DNA of 52,573 nucleotides from QQUD01 sp039029915 (lineage in GTDB: Bacteria; Chloroflexota; Anaerolineae; Promineifilales; Promineifilaceae): contig JBCCFD010000004.1 of assembly GCA_039029915.1 (NCBI GenBank), positions 1-52,573 on the forward strand. The letters run 5' to 3'. Each line of letters starts with the position of its first letter. Positions within the stretch are counted from its first letter, which is position 1. Both the position numbers and the translations under genes were made by a program. This document shows, piece by piece, positions 18,241 through 26,962 of this stretch. The notes beneath the pieces are model-generated. The model was not told the DNA's origin and made no database searches. It saw only the letters and a program-made list of their open reading frames with translations.

Positions 18241-19099
18241 ATTTTAAAACCGTTTTAATATATTCCGTCAGGGCATCATGCCAATTTCTCTGCCAGTTCA
18301 AACCGCGCAGCTCTAATGCATAATTCTGAGCAGCTTCCATTCGTGGACGAGGGGCTGGCAATGGAAATTGAGCTGAGTTCACTGGATGAATTTCACATGT
18401 TGTAATACCGGCGATCTGAATGATTGTTTTTGCAAATTCGTATCGGCTGCAAAGTTCACCGCTATTCACAAGGTGATAGGTGCCGTACAAGCCTGTATTG
18501 GCTAACTTTTCGATGCCATCTGCGATATCGTATGTAAATGTTGGGGACCCAAACTTATCATTGACAACGCTCAGGCTATCTCTTTCTTGGGCCAATTCAA
18601 TGATTTTGGCTACGAATTTCTTGTCTTCACGACCGCCCCCAAACATCCAACCGGCTCTAACGATGTAAAATTTATCCAGGAGATCTCTTACAATTCGTTC
18701 CCCTTCAAGCTTGGATTTGCTGTAAACGCTTTGTGGATTGGGTGTGTCAAATTCAGTGTAAGGGAATGGTTTTATCCCATCAAAAACACTGACAGTGCTA
18801 ACATAAACCATCATGGCATCAACTTTTTGAGCCGCTAAAGCAACATTTTGCGTCCCTAAGGCGTTTGTTAAATAGGCTTCATCGGGTTTTTGCTCGCACT
18901 GATCAACATGTGTCATTGCGGCTAAATGCATAATCCAATCTGGCTTAATGTTTTCAACAAGTGAAAGAACGCTTTGATAGTCTCTGATATCAAGATTATC
19001 CACATCGGTCACATGAACTGTATGGCCTCGAGCCTCAAAGAGTTGGCACAAATCTGCGCCTAGCATCCCTTTCCCACCCGTAACTAATACATTTGGCAT
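18233..19099 (-). CDS. SDR family sugar-nucleotide reductase (RmlD-like)
   Basis: A 288-residue protein from the ATG at 19099. It has the NAD(P)-binding motif GGKGMLGADL, the MHLAAMTHVDQCE segment of RmlD relatives, and the catalytic region with Y-S-K-S-K. RmlD enzymes reduce dTDP-4-keto-rhamnose to dTDP-rhamnose. The other rml genes are not in this window, so the exact substrate is unsure. AGGAG lies ten bases before this ATG; the GTG six codons upstream overlaps that ribosome site and is rejected as the start. Confidence 0.78.
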   Translation of the reverse strand: MPNVLVTGGKGMLGADLCQLFEARGHTVHVTDVDNLDIRDYQSVLSLVENIKPDWIMHLAAMTHVDQCEQKPDEAYLTNALGTQNVALAAQKVDAMMVYVSTVSVFDGIKPFPYTEFDTPNPQSVYSKSKLEGERIVRDLLDKFYIVRAGWMFGGGREDKKFVAKIIELAQERDSLSVVNDKFGSPTFTYDIADGIEKLANTGLYGTYHLVNSGELCSRYEFAKTIIQIAGITTCEIHPVNSAQFPLPAPRPRMEAAQNYALELRGLNWQRNWHDALTEYIKTVLKYE

Positions 19100-19196
19100 A
19101 GTACAAAGACTCCTCACAAATTTTTATGGTTAATTTCCAAGCTACTCAGATTTTCGACAAACTAGCTGGCAATTTTGAAAGACATGTGTCCCTTGC

Positions 19197-19228
19197 ATCA
19201 TCGCAAAATCAGGAGAAATCGCGATGAT
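19197..19228. other. Hairpin in the 19.1-19.35 kb gap
   Basis: ATCATCGC (19197-19204) and GCGATGAT (19221-19228) pair perfectly around a 16-base loop, with a T-rich run on the plus-strand side. It lies between a sulfotransferase stop and the RmlD-like start, both on the minus strand. It may be a terminator or a processing stem. No gene was found in the gap. Confidence 0.35.
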
Positions 19229-19351
19229 TTTCCCTTTTTACTACTATATATTTTTGCAAAGACTACACAATATTTCCTTCTAAAAATTTTCCCTCACCAA
19301 AGCATACTAAGATTGCTAGATTACAATGAATCTTACTTTATAAAAAATGCT

Positions 19352-20428
19352 TTATGGTTTGCTTTTTGATATCCCACGAAAACGAATGATATAGTTCTCG
19401 ATTACTGTACGAACTTGGGCAGTTCCGCCCAGCTTGTACCGACGATAGATTCTTTCAAAAAATTCGTACCCGCTTTTTAAAAATATCGAAGGCAGCATTA
19501 GGGTTGATTTTAAAGGTATGTTTATTTTTTGATAGCTTAGCTGATTCATTTCGGCCCTTGTAATGAATTGGCATACAGCAACATCTGATAAATTAAGTCT
19601 TTTTTGCCATTTGCCGATTGAATCTGCTGTTATTCCTGTTTGTTGCCACTTTGTTTCATCAGCCGTGTTATGCCATGATACTTGTAGCATTTCTTCTGAA
19701 AATTCCAGTCCTAAGAATGTAAATATTTTTTGTGCTTCTGCTTTTGGAGACTGGACTAAATCTTCATAACGAACGCGGAGGATTTTTCCTGAATGTTTTA
19801 CGGCCGTTTCAGCACCAGACCGTATCGCCGATTTCCAAGCAAGCGAATCCCAAATTGGATCGTAGCCCACTCGCCAATTTTTTATCTTTTGTGAAATCTC
19901 ATTTCGACTCATTTTATCGGCCGATTCAACACGGGAGTTCTTTGAACCCAAGACATCTCGTGGGTCACGAACGAGCTCAATAAACAGCGCTTCTGGATTT
20001 GTTTTTAAAATTTTTTCAACATGGAAGAGATGTGTTGGCGTTTTTTCCAACCAGCGTTCTTTACCATGTTTTGCCGTATAAAAATCAAAAGCCGATTTAA
20101 AGAACATCGCATGTGATGTTAAGGTGGCAGTTTGTTTAACGAGTTCATCAACCTCATGTGCTGTTATATTAAACGCTTCAAGGCTTTGATTTTCGCCATA
20201 TTCCACAGATCTGTAATTAGAATTTGCTAATTTGGCCAAATAAGTCACAAATTGCCGTCTAATTTGGGCATCATTGAGATCAGGGTAGCGCCGTTTCAGC
20301 ATGGATAAAGAATGGAAAAAGCGTGACTCTCCACGAATTGAATAGATCGATGGATGACGCTCAATGATGTCTTTCAACATTGTGGTGCCAGAGTGCATGT
20401 AACCAATAACAAAAATAGGTGCTTTCAT
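19352..20428 (-). CDS. Sulfotransferase family protein
   Basis: A 358-residue sulfotransferase. The PAPS loop is at residues 8-20 (IGYMHSGTTMLKD). The 3'-phosphate-binding segment ALFIELVRDPRDVLGSK lies near residue 155, and VRYEDLVQSPKAEAQKIF matches a conserved region of the family. It lacks an export signal. It sits between the GT39-like gene (12-base gap) and the RmlD-like gene, inside the glycosyltransferase run, which supports sulfation of the repeat unit in the cytoplasm before export. Confidence 0.85.
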   Translation of the reverse strand: MKAPIFVIGYMHSGTTMLKDIIERHPSIYSIRGESRFFHSLSMLKRRYPDLNDAQIRRQFVTYLAKLANSNYRSVEYGENQSLEAFNITAHEVDELVKQTATLTSHAMFFKSAFDFYTAKHGKERWLEKTPTHLFHVEKILKTNPEALFIELVRDPRDVLGSKNSRVESADKMSRNEISQKIKNWRVGYDPIWDSLAWKSAIRSGAETAVKHSGKILRVRYEDLVQSPKAEAQKIFTFLGLEFSEEMLQVSWHNTADETKWQQTGITADSIGKWQKRLNLSDVAVCQFITRAEMNQLSYQKINIPLKSTLMLPSIFLKSGYEFFERIYRRYKLGGTAQVRTVIENYIIRFRGISKSKP

Positions 20429-20440
20429 AACTTTATTTTC

Positions 20441-21880
20441 TCAAGTTTGGCAACTTAGATTAGCATTTAAAGTTGCCGGTTCCACTACAAAAAGACGAAT
20501 GTTGTGTGCATTAAATTCAATGGCGGTACCAACTTCTTGAATAATTCGCTCGAATTGGGAGTGAATTCGTGATTTACCTCCCATAACTACCCAGGCTCGA
20601 TTTTCTAAATCGCATATGGCAGATTCAATGAATCTAGAGTCAACGGTGTGCATATCAACGAATGTCTCGCTAATATAGAATTCACCCACAATAGGATCGT
20701 TTGAAATAAGAATATCATCTGGTTGGATTTGCTCGTCCAAATAAAAAAATGTTGATTTCCATTCAATGCGCCCCCCATTTTCCACAGTGTAATAATCGTA
20801 AAGTTCTTGCAAGGGTACAAAGATGAATAGCGCGATTACAATGGAGCCAAGCATCACAGCTTGAGACCGCTGTTTATTTCCTTCAACGAGTTTGAAAACC
20901 GCAAGTGCCGCCAAAACGAGCCAAAATATCAGGGAAAGAAATGTGTAACGGCCGTGTGCAAATTGAAAAACCGAGACTCCGGTCGTTAATAGCAAAGGTG
21001 TTAAGGCGCTGATAAGTAAAAACAAGACGGGTCTGAAATATTGCTGCTGAAATAACAGCACCGCACCACCGACAAACCCCACCATAAGGATGTGTACATC
21101 AATACCACGAACGTGCTGTAAAATAATGTTTAGCGGGCTGACTCGATTGTCAATAAAGTAAATATCTTGCCATAAGCCGGGTTCTGAAATAAAGGTCCAG
21201 CCTGAAAATAAAATAATGATAAATGCCAAACCGAACAAAAGGCCGACATTTTTGAAGTTAAGTCCAGATGGCTTTTGATTCGGCAATACCCAAACCAAAA
21301 AAGTGTAGATAAAGATAATTGGCAGAAAATAACCGGCTAACAGGCGCTCGGTTGCCGCAAGGCCAAACAAATGTAGGGAAAATAAGATATAACCAATCTT
21401 ATTTTCTTCAAGCCCGAAATAGAAAAAGAAAAGGGCTAGGGTAAAAAATAACAGCATTAAGATATAAAAGCGAGCGTTTTGGGACCAATGGATATGCCAC
21501 GGAGCGACTGAGAGGAAAACGGCAGTTAATAATGCCACTCGCTGGTCAAACATCTTACGCACGGCCAGAAAAACAAGTGGAATTGTTACAACGCCAATGA
21601 GAGCTGGCCCCAGCCGTGCATTCCATTCATTGACGCCATTACGCAAAAAGAAACCCATCACAATTGATGTTGTCGGAAACTCCGTCAGTGCGAAAAATGG
21701 CCATTCTGAAAGATTGCGCCAAAAATTCTGGGCCGCGTAAATTGTGAATACTTCATCAACCCAAAGGCTCCACTGCCCTAGGCGAAACAGCCGAAGGCCA
21801 GCCCCAAACAGGGTAATCAACGCCACATAAAAGTAGCTGGGGTTGATTGCTTTTGGAAGGCGCTTGGTACTGGGAGGCAT
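20441..21880 (-). CDS. Membrane glycosyltransferase, GT39/ArnT-like
   Basis: A 479-residue polytopic protein with about ten hydrophobic segments. The first loop carries QWSLWVDEVFTIY, the acidic catalytic motif of GT-C enzymes such as ArnT and protein mannosyltransferases. A soluble C-terminal part follows from about residue 370. These enzymes use lipid-phosphate-linked sugars on the outer face of the membrane, so it probably decorates the polymer, a lipid or a protein after flipping. It lies nine bases from the preceding GT4 gene. Confidence 0.82.
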   Translation of the reverse strand: MPPSTKRLPKAINPSYFYVALITLFGAGLRLFRLGQWSLWVDEVFTIYAAQNFWRNLSEWPFFALTEFPTTSIVMGFFLRNGVNEWNARLGPALIGVVTIPLVFLAVRKMFDQRVALLTAVFLSVAPWHIHWSQNARFYILMLLFFTLALFFFYFGLEENKIGYILFSLHLFGLAATERLLAGYFLPIIFIYTFLVWVLPNQKPSGLNFKNVGLLFGLAFIIILFSGWTFISEPGLWQDIYFIDNRVSPLNIILQHVRGIDVHILMVGFVGGAVLLFQQQYFRPVLFLLISALTPLLLTTGVSVFQFAHGRYTFLSLIFWLVLAALAVFKLVEGNKQRSQAVMLGSIVIALFIFVPLQELYDYYTVENGGRIEWKSTFFYLDEQIQPDDILISNDPIVGEFYISETFVDMHTVDSRFIESAICDLENRAWVVMGGKSRIHSQFERIIQEVGTAIEFNAHNIRLFVVEPATLNANLSCQT

Positions 21881-21889
21881 ATCGAATCA

Positions 21890-23128
21890 CTACATCCGTA
21901 TTGGGTCAACAAGTTGATGATAAAGGGAGATTGTCTGTTCATAATGAGAAGCCGGATCATTATTTTGTTCAACAAATTTTCTGGCGTTCTTAGACATTTG
22001 AATGGCCTCTTGTGGATGATCAAGCATATAGTTAATCTTGGTGGCCATCTCATCTGCATTACCCGATTCAAACAGCAAACCGGTTTGACCCTCAATGACC
22101 TGCTCAGGAATCCCGCCCATTTTGGCCCCTAAAACGGGCGTGCCACAGGCAAATGATTCTAAAACAGCCATAGAATAATTTTCATACCATTCGGATGGCA
22201 TCATGACAAATCGAGCTTTTTGAAGTAATGGGATAATTTTGTCGGTGTTTAAATACCCTAAAAATTCCACATTGGTAATCTGATGCTCTTGGCAATATTG
22301 CTTTAGCGGCTCTTCTAATTCCCCACTCCCCGCCACTAACAGCTTGGATTTTTTAACCTGACGCATCGCCTCAAGCAATGTTTGGATTCCTTTTGTAGAA
22401 ACCAAACGGCCGAAGAATACAAAGTAATCATCAGGCTCAAAACAGGGCGTAAAGCCCTCTATGTTAATGAAGTTTGGAATATTCACAATCTGATTTTGAA
22501 TGCCAAACGACTCCACTTTATGTTTTAAAAACTCACTTGGAGAAATGAAGGTGTCCACATGACGCTCATAAATTTGGGTCATTTTATGAAAATACAGCTC
22601 CACTCCAGATAGCAAGCTGGCAGGCAATGAACCCCGTTTACATCGGTTTTTTACAACGTTAAAGTAACGATGCCCTTTACACTGCTCGCAAACTTTATTG
22701 TTTGATACAAAATTCGTATTGGGGCAGATTAATTTGTAATCATGTAATGTTTGAATAATGGGGATGTTGTACTTTTTAATGGCGGGCAAGATCGATGGTG
22801 AAATCTCATGCGCAATACCGTGAAGATGCGCAATATCCGGTTTTGTCTCTTGGATTAGAGTCTCGATTTTTTGTTTGGCTTCCCGGGAATATAAAACGCG
22901 CTCAAAAACGCGCACCTTGCCACCTAACCCGCCGTTTTTCATTTCCGTTGGAAAATCGATGTGGCTTAAAAAATGTTCTTCATATGGTGAAGGCTCGTTT
23001 TTTTCATGGTGCATACAAAATTTAATGACTTCATGCCCATTTTCTTCGAGCAAATTGATAAGCTCTAAAAAGCATCGCTCTGCCCCACCACGCATGTAGT
23101 TAAAGGTGTTGATCATTAATACTTTCAT
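21890..23128 (-). CDS. Glycosyltransferase, GT4-like
   Basis: A 412-residue GT-B enzyme with the typical start VLMINTFNYMRGGAE. The middle part includes a Cys-containing stretch (CPNTNFVSNNKVCEQC) seen in many bacterial GT4 proteins. The donor domain shows YFVFFGRLVSTKGIQTLLEAM and SEWYENYSMAVLESFACG, holding the E-x7-E motif. It is part of the run that assembles the repeat unit. Donor sugar unknown. Confidence 0.88.
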   Translation of the reverse strand: MKVLMINTFNYMRGGAERCFLELINLLEENGHEVIKFCMHHEKNEPSPYEEHFLSHIDFPTEMKNGGLGGKVRVFERVLYSREAKQKIETLIQETKPDIAHLHGIAHEISPSILPAIKKYNIPIIQTLHDYKLICPNTNFVSNNKVCEQCKGHRYFNVVKNRCKRGSLPASLLSGVELYFHKMTQIYERHVDTFISPSEFLKHKVESFGIQNQIVNIPNFINIEGFTPCFEPDDYFVFFGRLVSTKGIQTLLEAMRQVKKSKLLVAGSGELEEPLKQYCQEHQITNVEFLGYLNTDKIIPLLQKARFVMMPSEWYENYSMAVLESFACGTPVLGAKMGGIPEQVIEGQTGLLFESGNADEMATKINYMLDHPQEAIQMSKNARKFVEQNNDPASHYEQTISLYHQLVDPIRM

Positions 23129-23149
23129 ACGGCTTCTTTTTGACTCTCG

Positions 23150-24304
23150 TTACAAAGCAGTCGCACTATCAAGTGCGTTTGCTAATTTCTCAGCGGCCCG
23201 ATTCCAAGTCCACTTTGGGGCATCGGCAAAGGCATCCTGACTCAAAGCTGGCAGTTCGTTTCGGCATTCCCAAATTTGCTGCAGACTTTTGGCAATGTCT
23301 TGAGTAGTTGGCTCGGCAACCCAAAAAGCATAACGGCCGTTTCCCACGACATGGGTATGACAATAGTTGGTCGTTGCTAAAATCGGTAAACCAATGGCCA
23401 TATATTCAAACAGTTTCACCGGGCTAGACGCTTCATACTTCACATCATCTGCGTTTGGCAACGAGGTAACGCCAACATGAGCTTGAGCTAGCAAGGTGGG
23501 CACGTCATCATGCGCCACAGGCGGTAAAATTTCAACCGCGCCATTTGATTTTTTGGCAATCTCTTTAAGATGTGGCACCTCAGCACCGGAGCCGATCATC
23601 GACAGTTTAAACCGATTTTCACACCCATTTGCCTGAATAACCGCTTCACAAAGCGCCTGTGGGTTCCGCTTTTGGATCAATGACCCAATGTAAATTAGAT
23701 GAATGGGGTCATTTTCCCGAGGCCATTTTCTCTTTGACCTTAGGTGTGAGAACTTCTCAACATCCACCCCTGAGGGCCAAACACCAACAAGCTGTTGGTT
23801 GGGAATCTTAACCATTTCAGCCATCTTAGTCGTGATGGCGATTTGTTTATCGGCGAATAGGTTCGCCAGCCAGTGTGCAAACCAATAAAATTGCAGATGA
23901 ATCTTCGTTCTCGTATTGCCAGTCACAATGTCCGGTAAATCACGCGTATCCATAATGAATAACGGCCGTTTTCCAAAAATGCCCAGCAATTTCAACGGCA
24001 ACAGCCACATCGCCGATATTTGATGAAACATCACCACATCGGTTGACCACCACCGCTTCAAAATAAAACGAACGATTTTTAAATGATAAATCAACTTGCG
24101 CACAAAATAGATGTCTGGAATCGAAAAGGTAACAGCATCAACCCCACGAACACGCACCACAGAATCTGAATCACCAAATCCAATCAAAGTGGATGACCAG
24201 CCATAGTTCTCAATTTCGCGGCTGGTATCTACCCAGGTTGCGGCATCAAGTGTTGTCACGGGATCGATTAAGGAAACCCAAATAAACTGCTTAGTTTTCT
24301 TCAC
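23150..24304 (-). CDS. Glycosyltransferase, GT-B (GT4-like)
   Basis: A 384-residue protein. The donor-binding half holds HLIYIGSLIQKRNPQALCEA and the KLFEYMAIGLPILAT region, which carries the family acidic residue before the Gly-Leu-Pro turn. It is the first gene of the glycosyltransferase run and starts just after a 406-base gap that holds a terminator-like hairpin, a repeat copy and a palindrome. It therefore probably has its own promoter. Confidence 0.82.
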   Translation of the reverse strand: MKKTKQFIWVSLIDPVTTLDAATWVDTSREIENYGWSSTLIGFGDSDSVVRVRGVDAVTFSIPDIYFVRKLIYHLKIVRFILKRWWSTDVVMFHQISAMWLLPLKLLGIFGKRPLFIMDTRDLPDIVTGNTRTKIHLQFYWFAHWLANLFADKQIAITTKMAEMVKIPNQQLVGVWPSGVDVEKFSHLRSKRKWPRENDPIHLIYIGSLIQKRNPQALCEAVIQANGCENRFKLSMIGSGAEVPHLKEIAKKSNGAVEILPPVAHDDVPTLLAQAHVGVTSLPNADDVKYEASSPVKLFEYMAIGLPILATTNYCHTHVVGNGRYAFWVAEPTTQDIAKSLQQIWECRNELPALSQDAFADAPKWTWNRAAEKLANALDSATAL

Positions 24305-24419
24305 GATTAAATTCCTAAGAAATCTAAATTTTTTTGCTCATACAAATCAGGCATTTGAAAGCGTTAATACTTCATTACACAAAAAATCATCAATTTTTCT
24401 AGAAAAGAAGCAATAGAAA

Positions 24420-24435
24420 CATTTGGTAACAAAGT
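24420..24435. promoter_or_regulatory. Palindrome related to ACTTTG-N4-CAAAGT (site 3)
   Basis: CATTTG GTAA CAAAGT, ten of twelve arm positions agreeing with sites 1 and 2. It lies about 120 bases upstream of the first glycosyltransferase of the run. It is oriented opposite to site 2 relative to its gene, which fits a DNA-binding site better than an RNA hairpin. Confidence 0.45.
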
Positions 24436-24470
24436 AGTAAGCAATAACGAGCTTGGCTGCTTACCTTGCT

Positions 24471-24586
24471 TAAGTGTTCCGAAGTTTCTAAATTGAAAAC
24501 CCTGTTAGATAAACGCTTCGGAACCTCGAGGAAACGAAGCTATTGCCGTCGTTTTATTCTAAACAGGAACTTCGTTTCACTTAAAT
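24471..24586 (+). repeat. MITE-like ~116-bp palindromic repeat, copy A
   Basis: It begins TTAAGTGTTCCGAAGTTTC and ends with the inverted counterpart GGAACTTCGTTTCACTTAA. The centre is a palindromic core, GCTTCG-GAA-CCTCGAGG-AAA-CGAAGC. It is in the opposite orientation to copies B and D and the same as copy C. It lies in the gap between the Wzy-like gene and the GT4 gene. There is no coding capacity for a transposase. Confidence 0.75.
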
Positions 24587-24633
24587 GTAGAGGAGCAAAA
24601 TGAATCCCATCAAAAAGATAAACGTAAAAGTTA

Positions 24634-24652
24634 GCCTGATTCAGTTTCAGGC
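24634..24652 (-). terminator. Hairpin terminator after the Wzy-like gene
   Basis: GCCTGA and TCAGGC pair around a seven-base loop. On the minus strand it is followed by TAACTTTTACG, a modest T-rich tail. It lies about 60 bases after the stop of the polymerase gene, so the upstream polymerase operon probably ends here. Confidence 0.45.
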
Positions 24653-24710
24653 AACGTCTTACCGTTTGTGAAAATAGGGGCTTTTTTTACATCAAAGAAC
24701 TTGCACAGTT

Positions 24711-26105
24711 CTATGCTGAACTCTCCGAAACGGGTTCAGGAACGGGTTCATTGTTTTTTGCAAAACCCAATAAGTAGCCCAATGTCCCCCAATATAAGGT
24801 CATAAACACGCCAAAGGTCCAGGTTTGACTGTACCAAAGCCAAATTGGCCACAAGAGCGATAGCAACATAATAGCGAATCTAAGCGTGTTGTACGGTGAT
24901 TTTGAATTCTTTTCAACAGAAAGCCACAGGACAAAAACGCTCCACAGCATAATAATCTCAAATAAAACGAGACCAACCACACCAAACTCTTGCATCATCA
25001 CTAAAAGTGAGGTGCCGGAATTCAAACCATAGACGCTCTCAACAAGACCTGCACCAGCGACCCCGAGCGTTGTACTTTCACTTCGAGTCCCGACACCCAT
25101 GCCGAATAAAAAGGTGGTGCCATCCCGTTGAATAGTGTCCCAGCCTAACTGCAAAGCAAAGCCACGCCCCAGGTAGTAATTTCCATTATCTCGTCGATAG
25201 CTGCGGTTCAAGTACTCATCTAAAGTTTCAACGTTTAAATACTCTTCAATTCTGAGCGTGCCGCGTGCTTCAGCCACAACTGTGTTATAGAACATACCAA
25301 AAGAGACAGTCACTATGGCAACAAAAACCACGTAGAAAAATAGTTTTTGATACTGGCGCCCTCGTAATAGCTGAACAACAAAGGTTACGCTGCTTAACGC
25401 TACAACAACAAAGGGAAACAGCTTCATCTCGCCCAAGCCGCTTGCAACCGCACCCAGCGGCAGCACCCAAAGCAGCATGTCCCATTTACTTTCTGCAAGC
25501 CAGCGACCTAATGCGACAGCCAAGCAGAAGATGATGAGGAAAAGCAGCGGAGAAACGCCATGTTTTCCAAAAAAGCCTGAGAGATGGTCACCAGGGATAT
25601 CGCCGCTTGCGTATTGGAAAATCTGCAGCGATATATTCACTTGCAAAAGCCTTAAGCAACCTATGCGTAATGTTTCGTGAAAATTATCTGGCCAAAATGG
25701 TTGAAGATACGTCAATATCCCAATAATTGGGTATTTGAACAAGCGCCAAGCCCCCCACAGGGTTGCCAGTAAGGGTTGACCTTCATACGTGGCGACAAGT
25801 CCCCAAACGGCTAATATTGCAAAAATCAGGAAAAGAGGGAGTGGAATTTTATCAAATACTATGGAACGAAACAGCAGAAGAACAAACAGCCCTAAAATGG
25901 CAGCATCAGCGAGAAAACGAACGCTATTAGGGAGAATTCGCATCCGAACAAGGTAAGGTGTAAAAAAATCAACGCTAAAGGAGGCTAAAATCAAGAACAA
26001 AAAGGCGTATTTTGTCCATACTTGTTGCTCGATGCCTTTAGCTAAACTAGACTTTTCTGCTTTTCCTACTTTATTAGAAAAAATTAGACTGTCTGATACG
26101 CTCAT
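24711..26105 (-). CDS. O-antigen polymerase/ligase-like membrane protein (Wzy-like)
   Basis: A 464-residue integral membrane protein with about ten to twelve hydrophobic segments. A larger hydrophilic loop around residues 270-350 contains YRRDNGNYYLGRGFALQLG, which resembles the periplasmic loop of Wzy/WaaL proteins. These proteins join lipid-linked repeat units or attach them to an anchor. It overlaps the upstream sulfotransferase by four bases (ATGA). Sequence conservation in this family is low, so the call rests on topology, loop position and context. Confidence 0.7.
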   Translation of the reverse strand: MSVSDSLIFSNKVGKAEKSSLAKGIEQQVWTKYAFLFLILASFSVDFFTPYLVRMRILPNSVRFLADAAILGLFVLLLFRSIVFDKIPLPLFLIFAILAVWGLVATYEGQPLLATLWGAWRLFKYPIIGILTYLQPFWPDNFHETLRIGCLRLLQVNISLQIFQYASGDIPGDHLSGFFGKHGVSPLLFLIIFCLAVALGRWLAESKWDMLLWVLPLGAVASGLGEMKLFPFVVVALSSVTFVVQLLRGRQYQKLFFYVVFVAIVTVSFGMFYNTVVAEARGTLRIEEYLNVETLDEYLNRSYRRDNGNYYLGRGFALQLGWDTIQRDGTTFLFGMGVGTRSESTTLGVAGAGLVESVYGLNSGTSLLVMMQEFGVVGLVLFEIIMLWSVFVLWLSVEKNSKSPYNTLRFAIMLLSLLWPIWLWYSQTWTFGVFMTLYWGTLGYLLGFAKNNEPVPEPVSESSA

Positions 26106-26941
26106 TGAATATACCCTTCACGCCAAATTGGCAGTTTACGATCAATAATCGTCTCAATTTCATAGACATCATCTTCAACAAAACGCCATATCAATCGCTT
26201 CAGCTCTGGGGAAAACTCAGGTTTTTCCTCAATTTGGTTTGATAAACGGTTTCGAATTGGATGACGAACGGCATCTGGAATAAATCGCCGCGCGGACTGA
26301 AATAGTGTTGATGAAGCAAACTGCCTTACAGCTTCATATTTCAGATAAGTTCTACCTGTCGATTGATGTTTGGCCGACTCATCTACTGACGAGAATTTTG
26401 CCGCATCGATTTGAAGAAAATCTGACACTTGTTGCAACGTCATGTCAGGTTCTGCGATATACTCTTCAAAGATCAAAAGCAATACATTTTCATGACCAAA
26501 CAGTTCGAGATACGGCCGTATTTGTACACCATAGCGGCTGCGGTTAATGTAAGTTGGATCAGCAAAAACGGCATTATCGGGTGCATCTTTGACAATACTT
26601 CGCACAAAATTGTGGGCGTAATGCGAAACAATCCGATTAACAGGGTGACGCATAATGTAAATCAACTTCAAATCCGGATTGTATTCAAATAACCGCTCAT
26701 GCGTACCGGGATGCTCCGGCAAAAACGAATACATCGTTGATGCTTCACCACACAGCTGGCCCTCAGTTGGAGCATAAAGTTGATGATACTCTTCGATGCC
26801 AGCCTGCCAGTTGACTGTTTCGTTAAAGAAAGCAGGTTCTTTAATATCACAAAAACAGATATCTGGATGCGTCGCAAGCTGCGCACCTAAGTTCGTTGTG
26901 CCACTCTTTTGAGCACCAATCATCATAAAATCGACAAGCAT
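26102..26941 (-). CDS. Sulfotransferase, heparan-sulfotransferase-like
   Basis: A 279-residue protein resembling the NodH/heparan sulfate sulfotransferase group. The PAPS loop is at residues 8-20 (IGAQKSGTTNLGA). KEPAFFNETVNW follows, then the 3'-phosphate segment KLIYIMRHPVNRIVSHYAH near residue 100 with its Arg and Ser. It is coupled by a four-base overlap to the polymerase gene. That position argues strongly that its product is part of polymer assembly. Confidence 0.88.
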   Translation of the reverse strand: MLVDFMMIGAQKSGTTNLGAQLATHPDICFCDIKEPAFFNETVNWQAGIEEYHQLYAPTEGQLCGEASTMYSFLPEHPGTHERLFEYNPDLKLIYIMRHPVNRIVSHYAHNFVRSIVKDAPDNAVFADPTYINRSRYGVQIRPYLELFGHENVLLLIFEEYIAEPDMTLQQVSDFLQIDAAKFSSVDESAKHQSTGRTYLKYEAVRQFASSTLFQSARRFIPDAVRHPIRNRLSNQIEEKPEFSPELKRLIWRFVEDDVYEIETIIDRKLPIWREGYIQ

Positions 26942-26962
26942 TTAACAAATACCTTCTTAAAC

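Noticed and set aside
24600..24671. A 23-codon plus-strand open frame with a good AGGAG ribosome site
   Set aside because: It covers the probable terminator hairpin of the Wzy-like gene, lies next to a repeat end, and encodes nothing recognisable. It may be chance.
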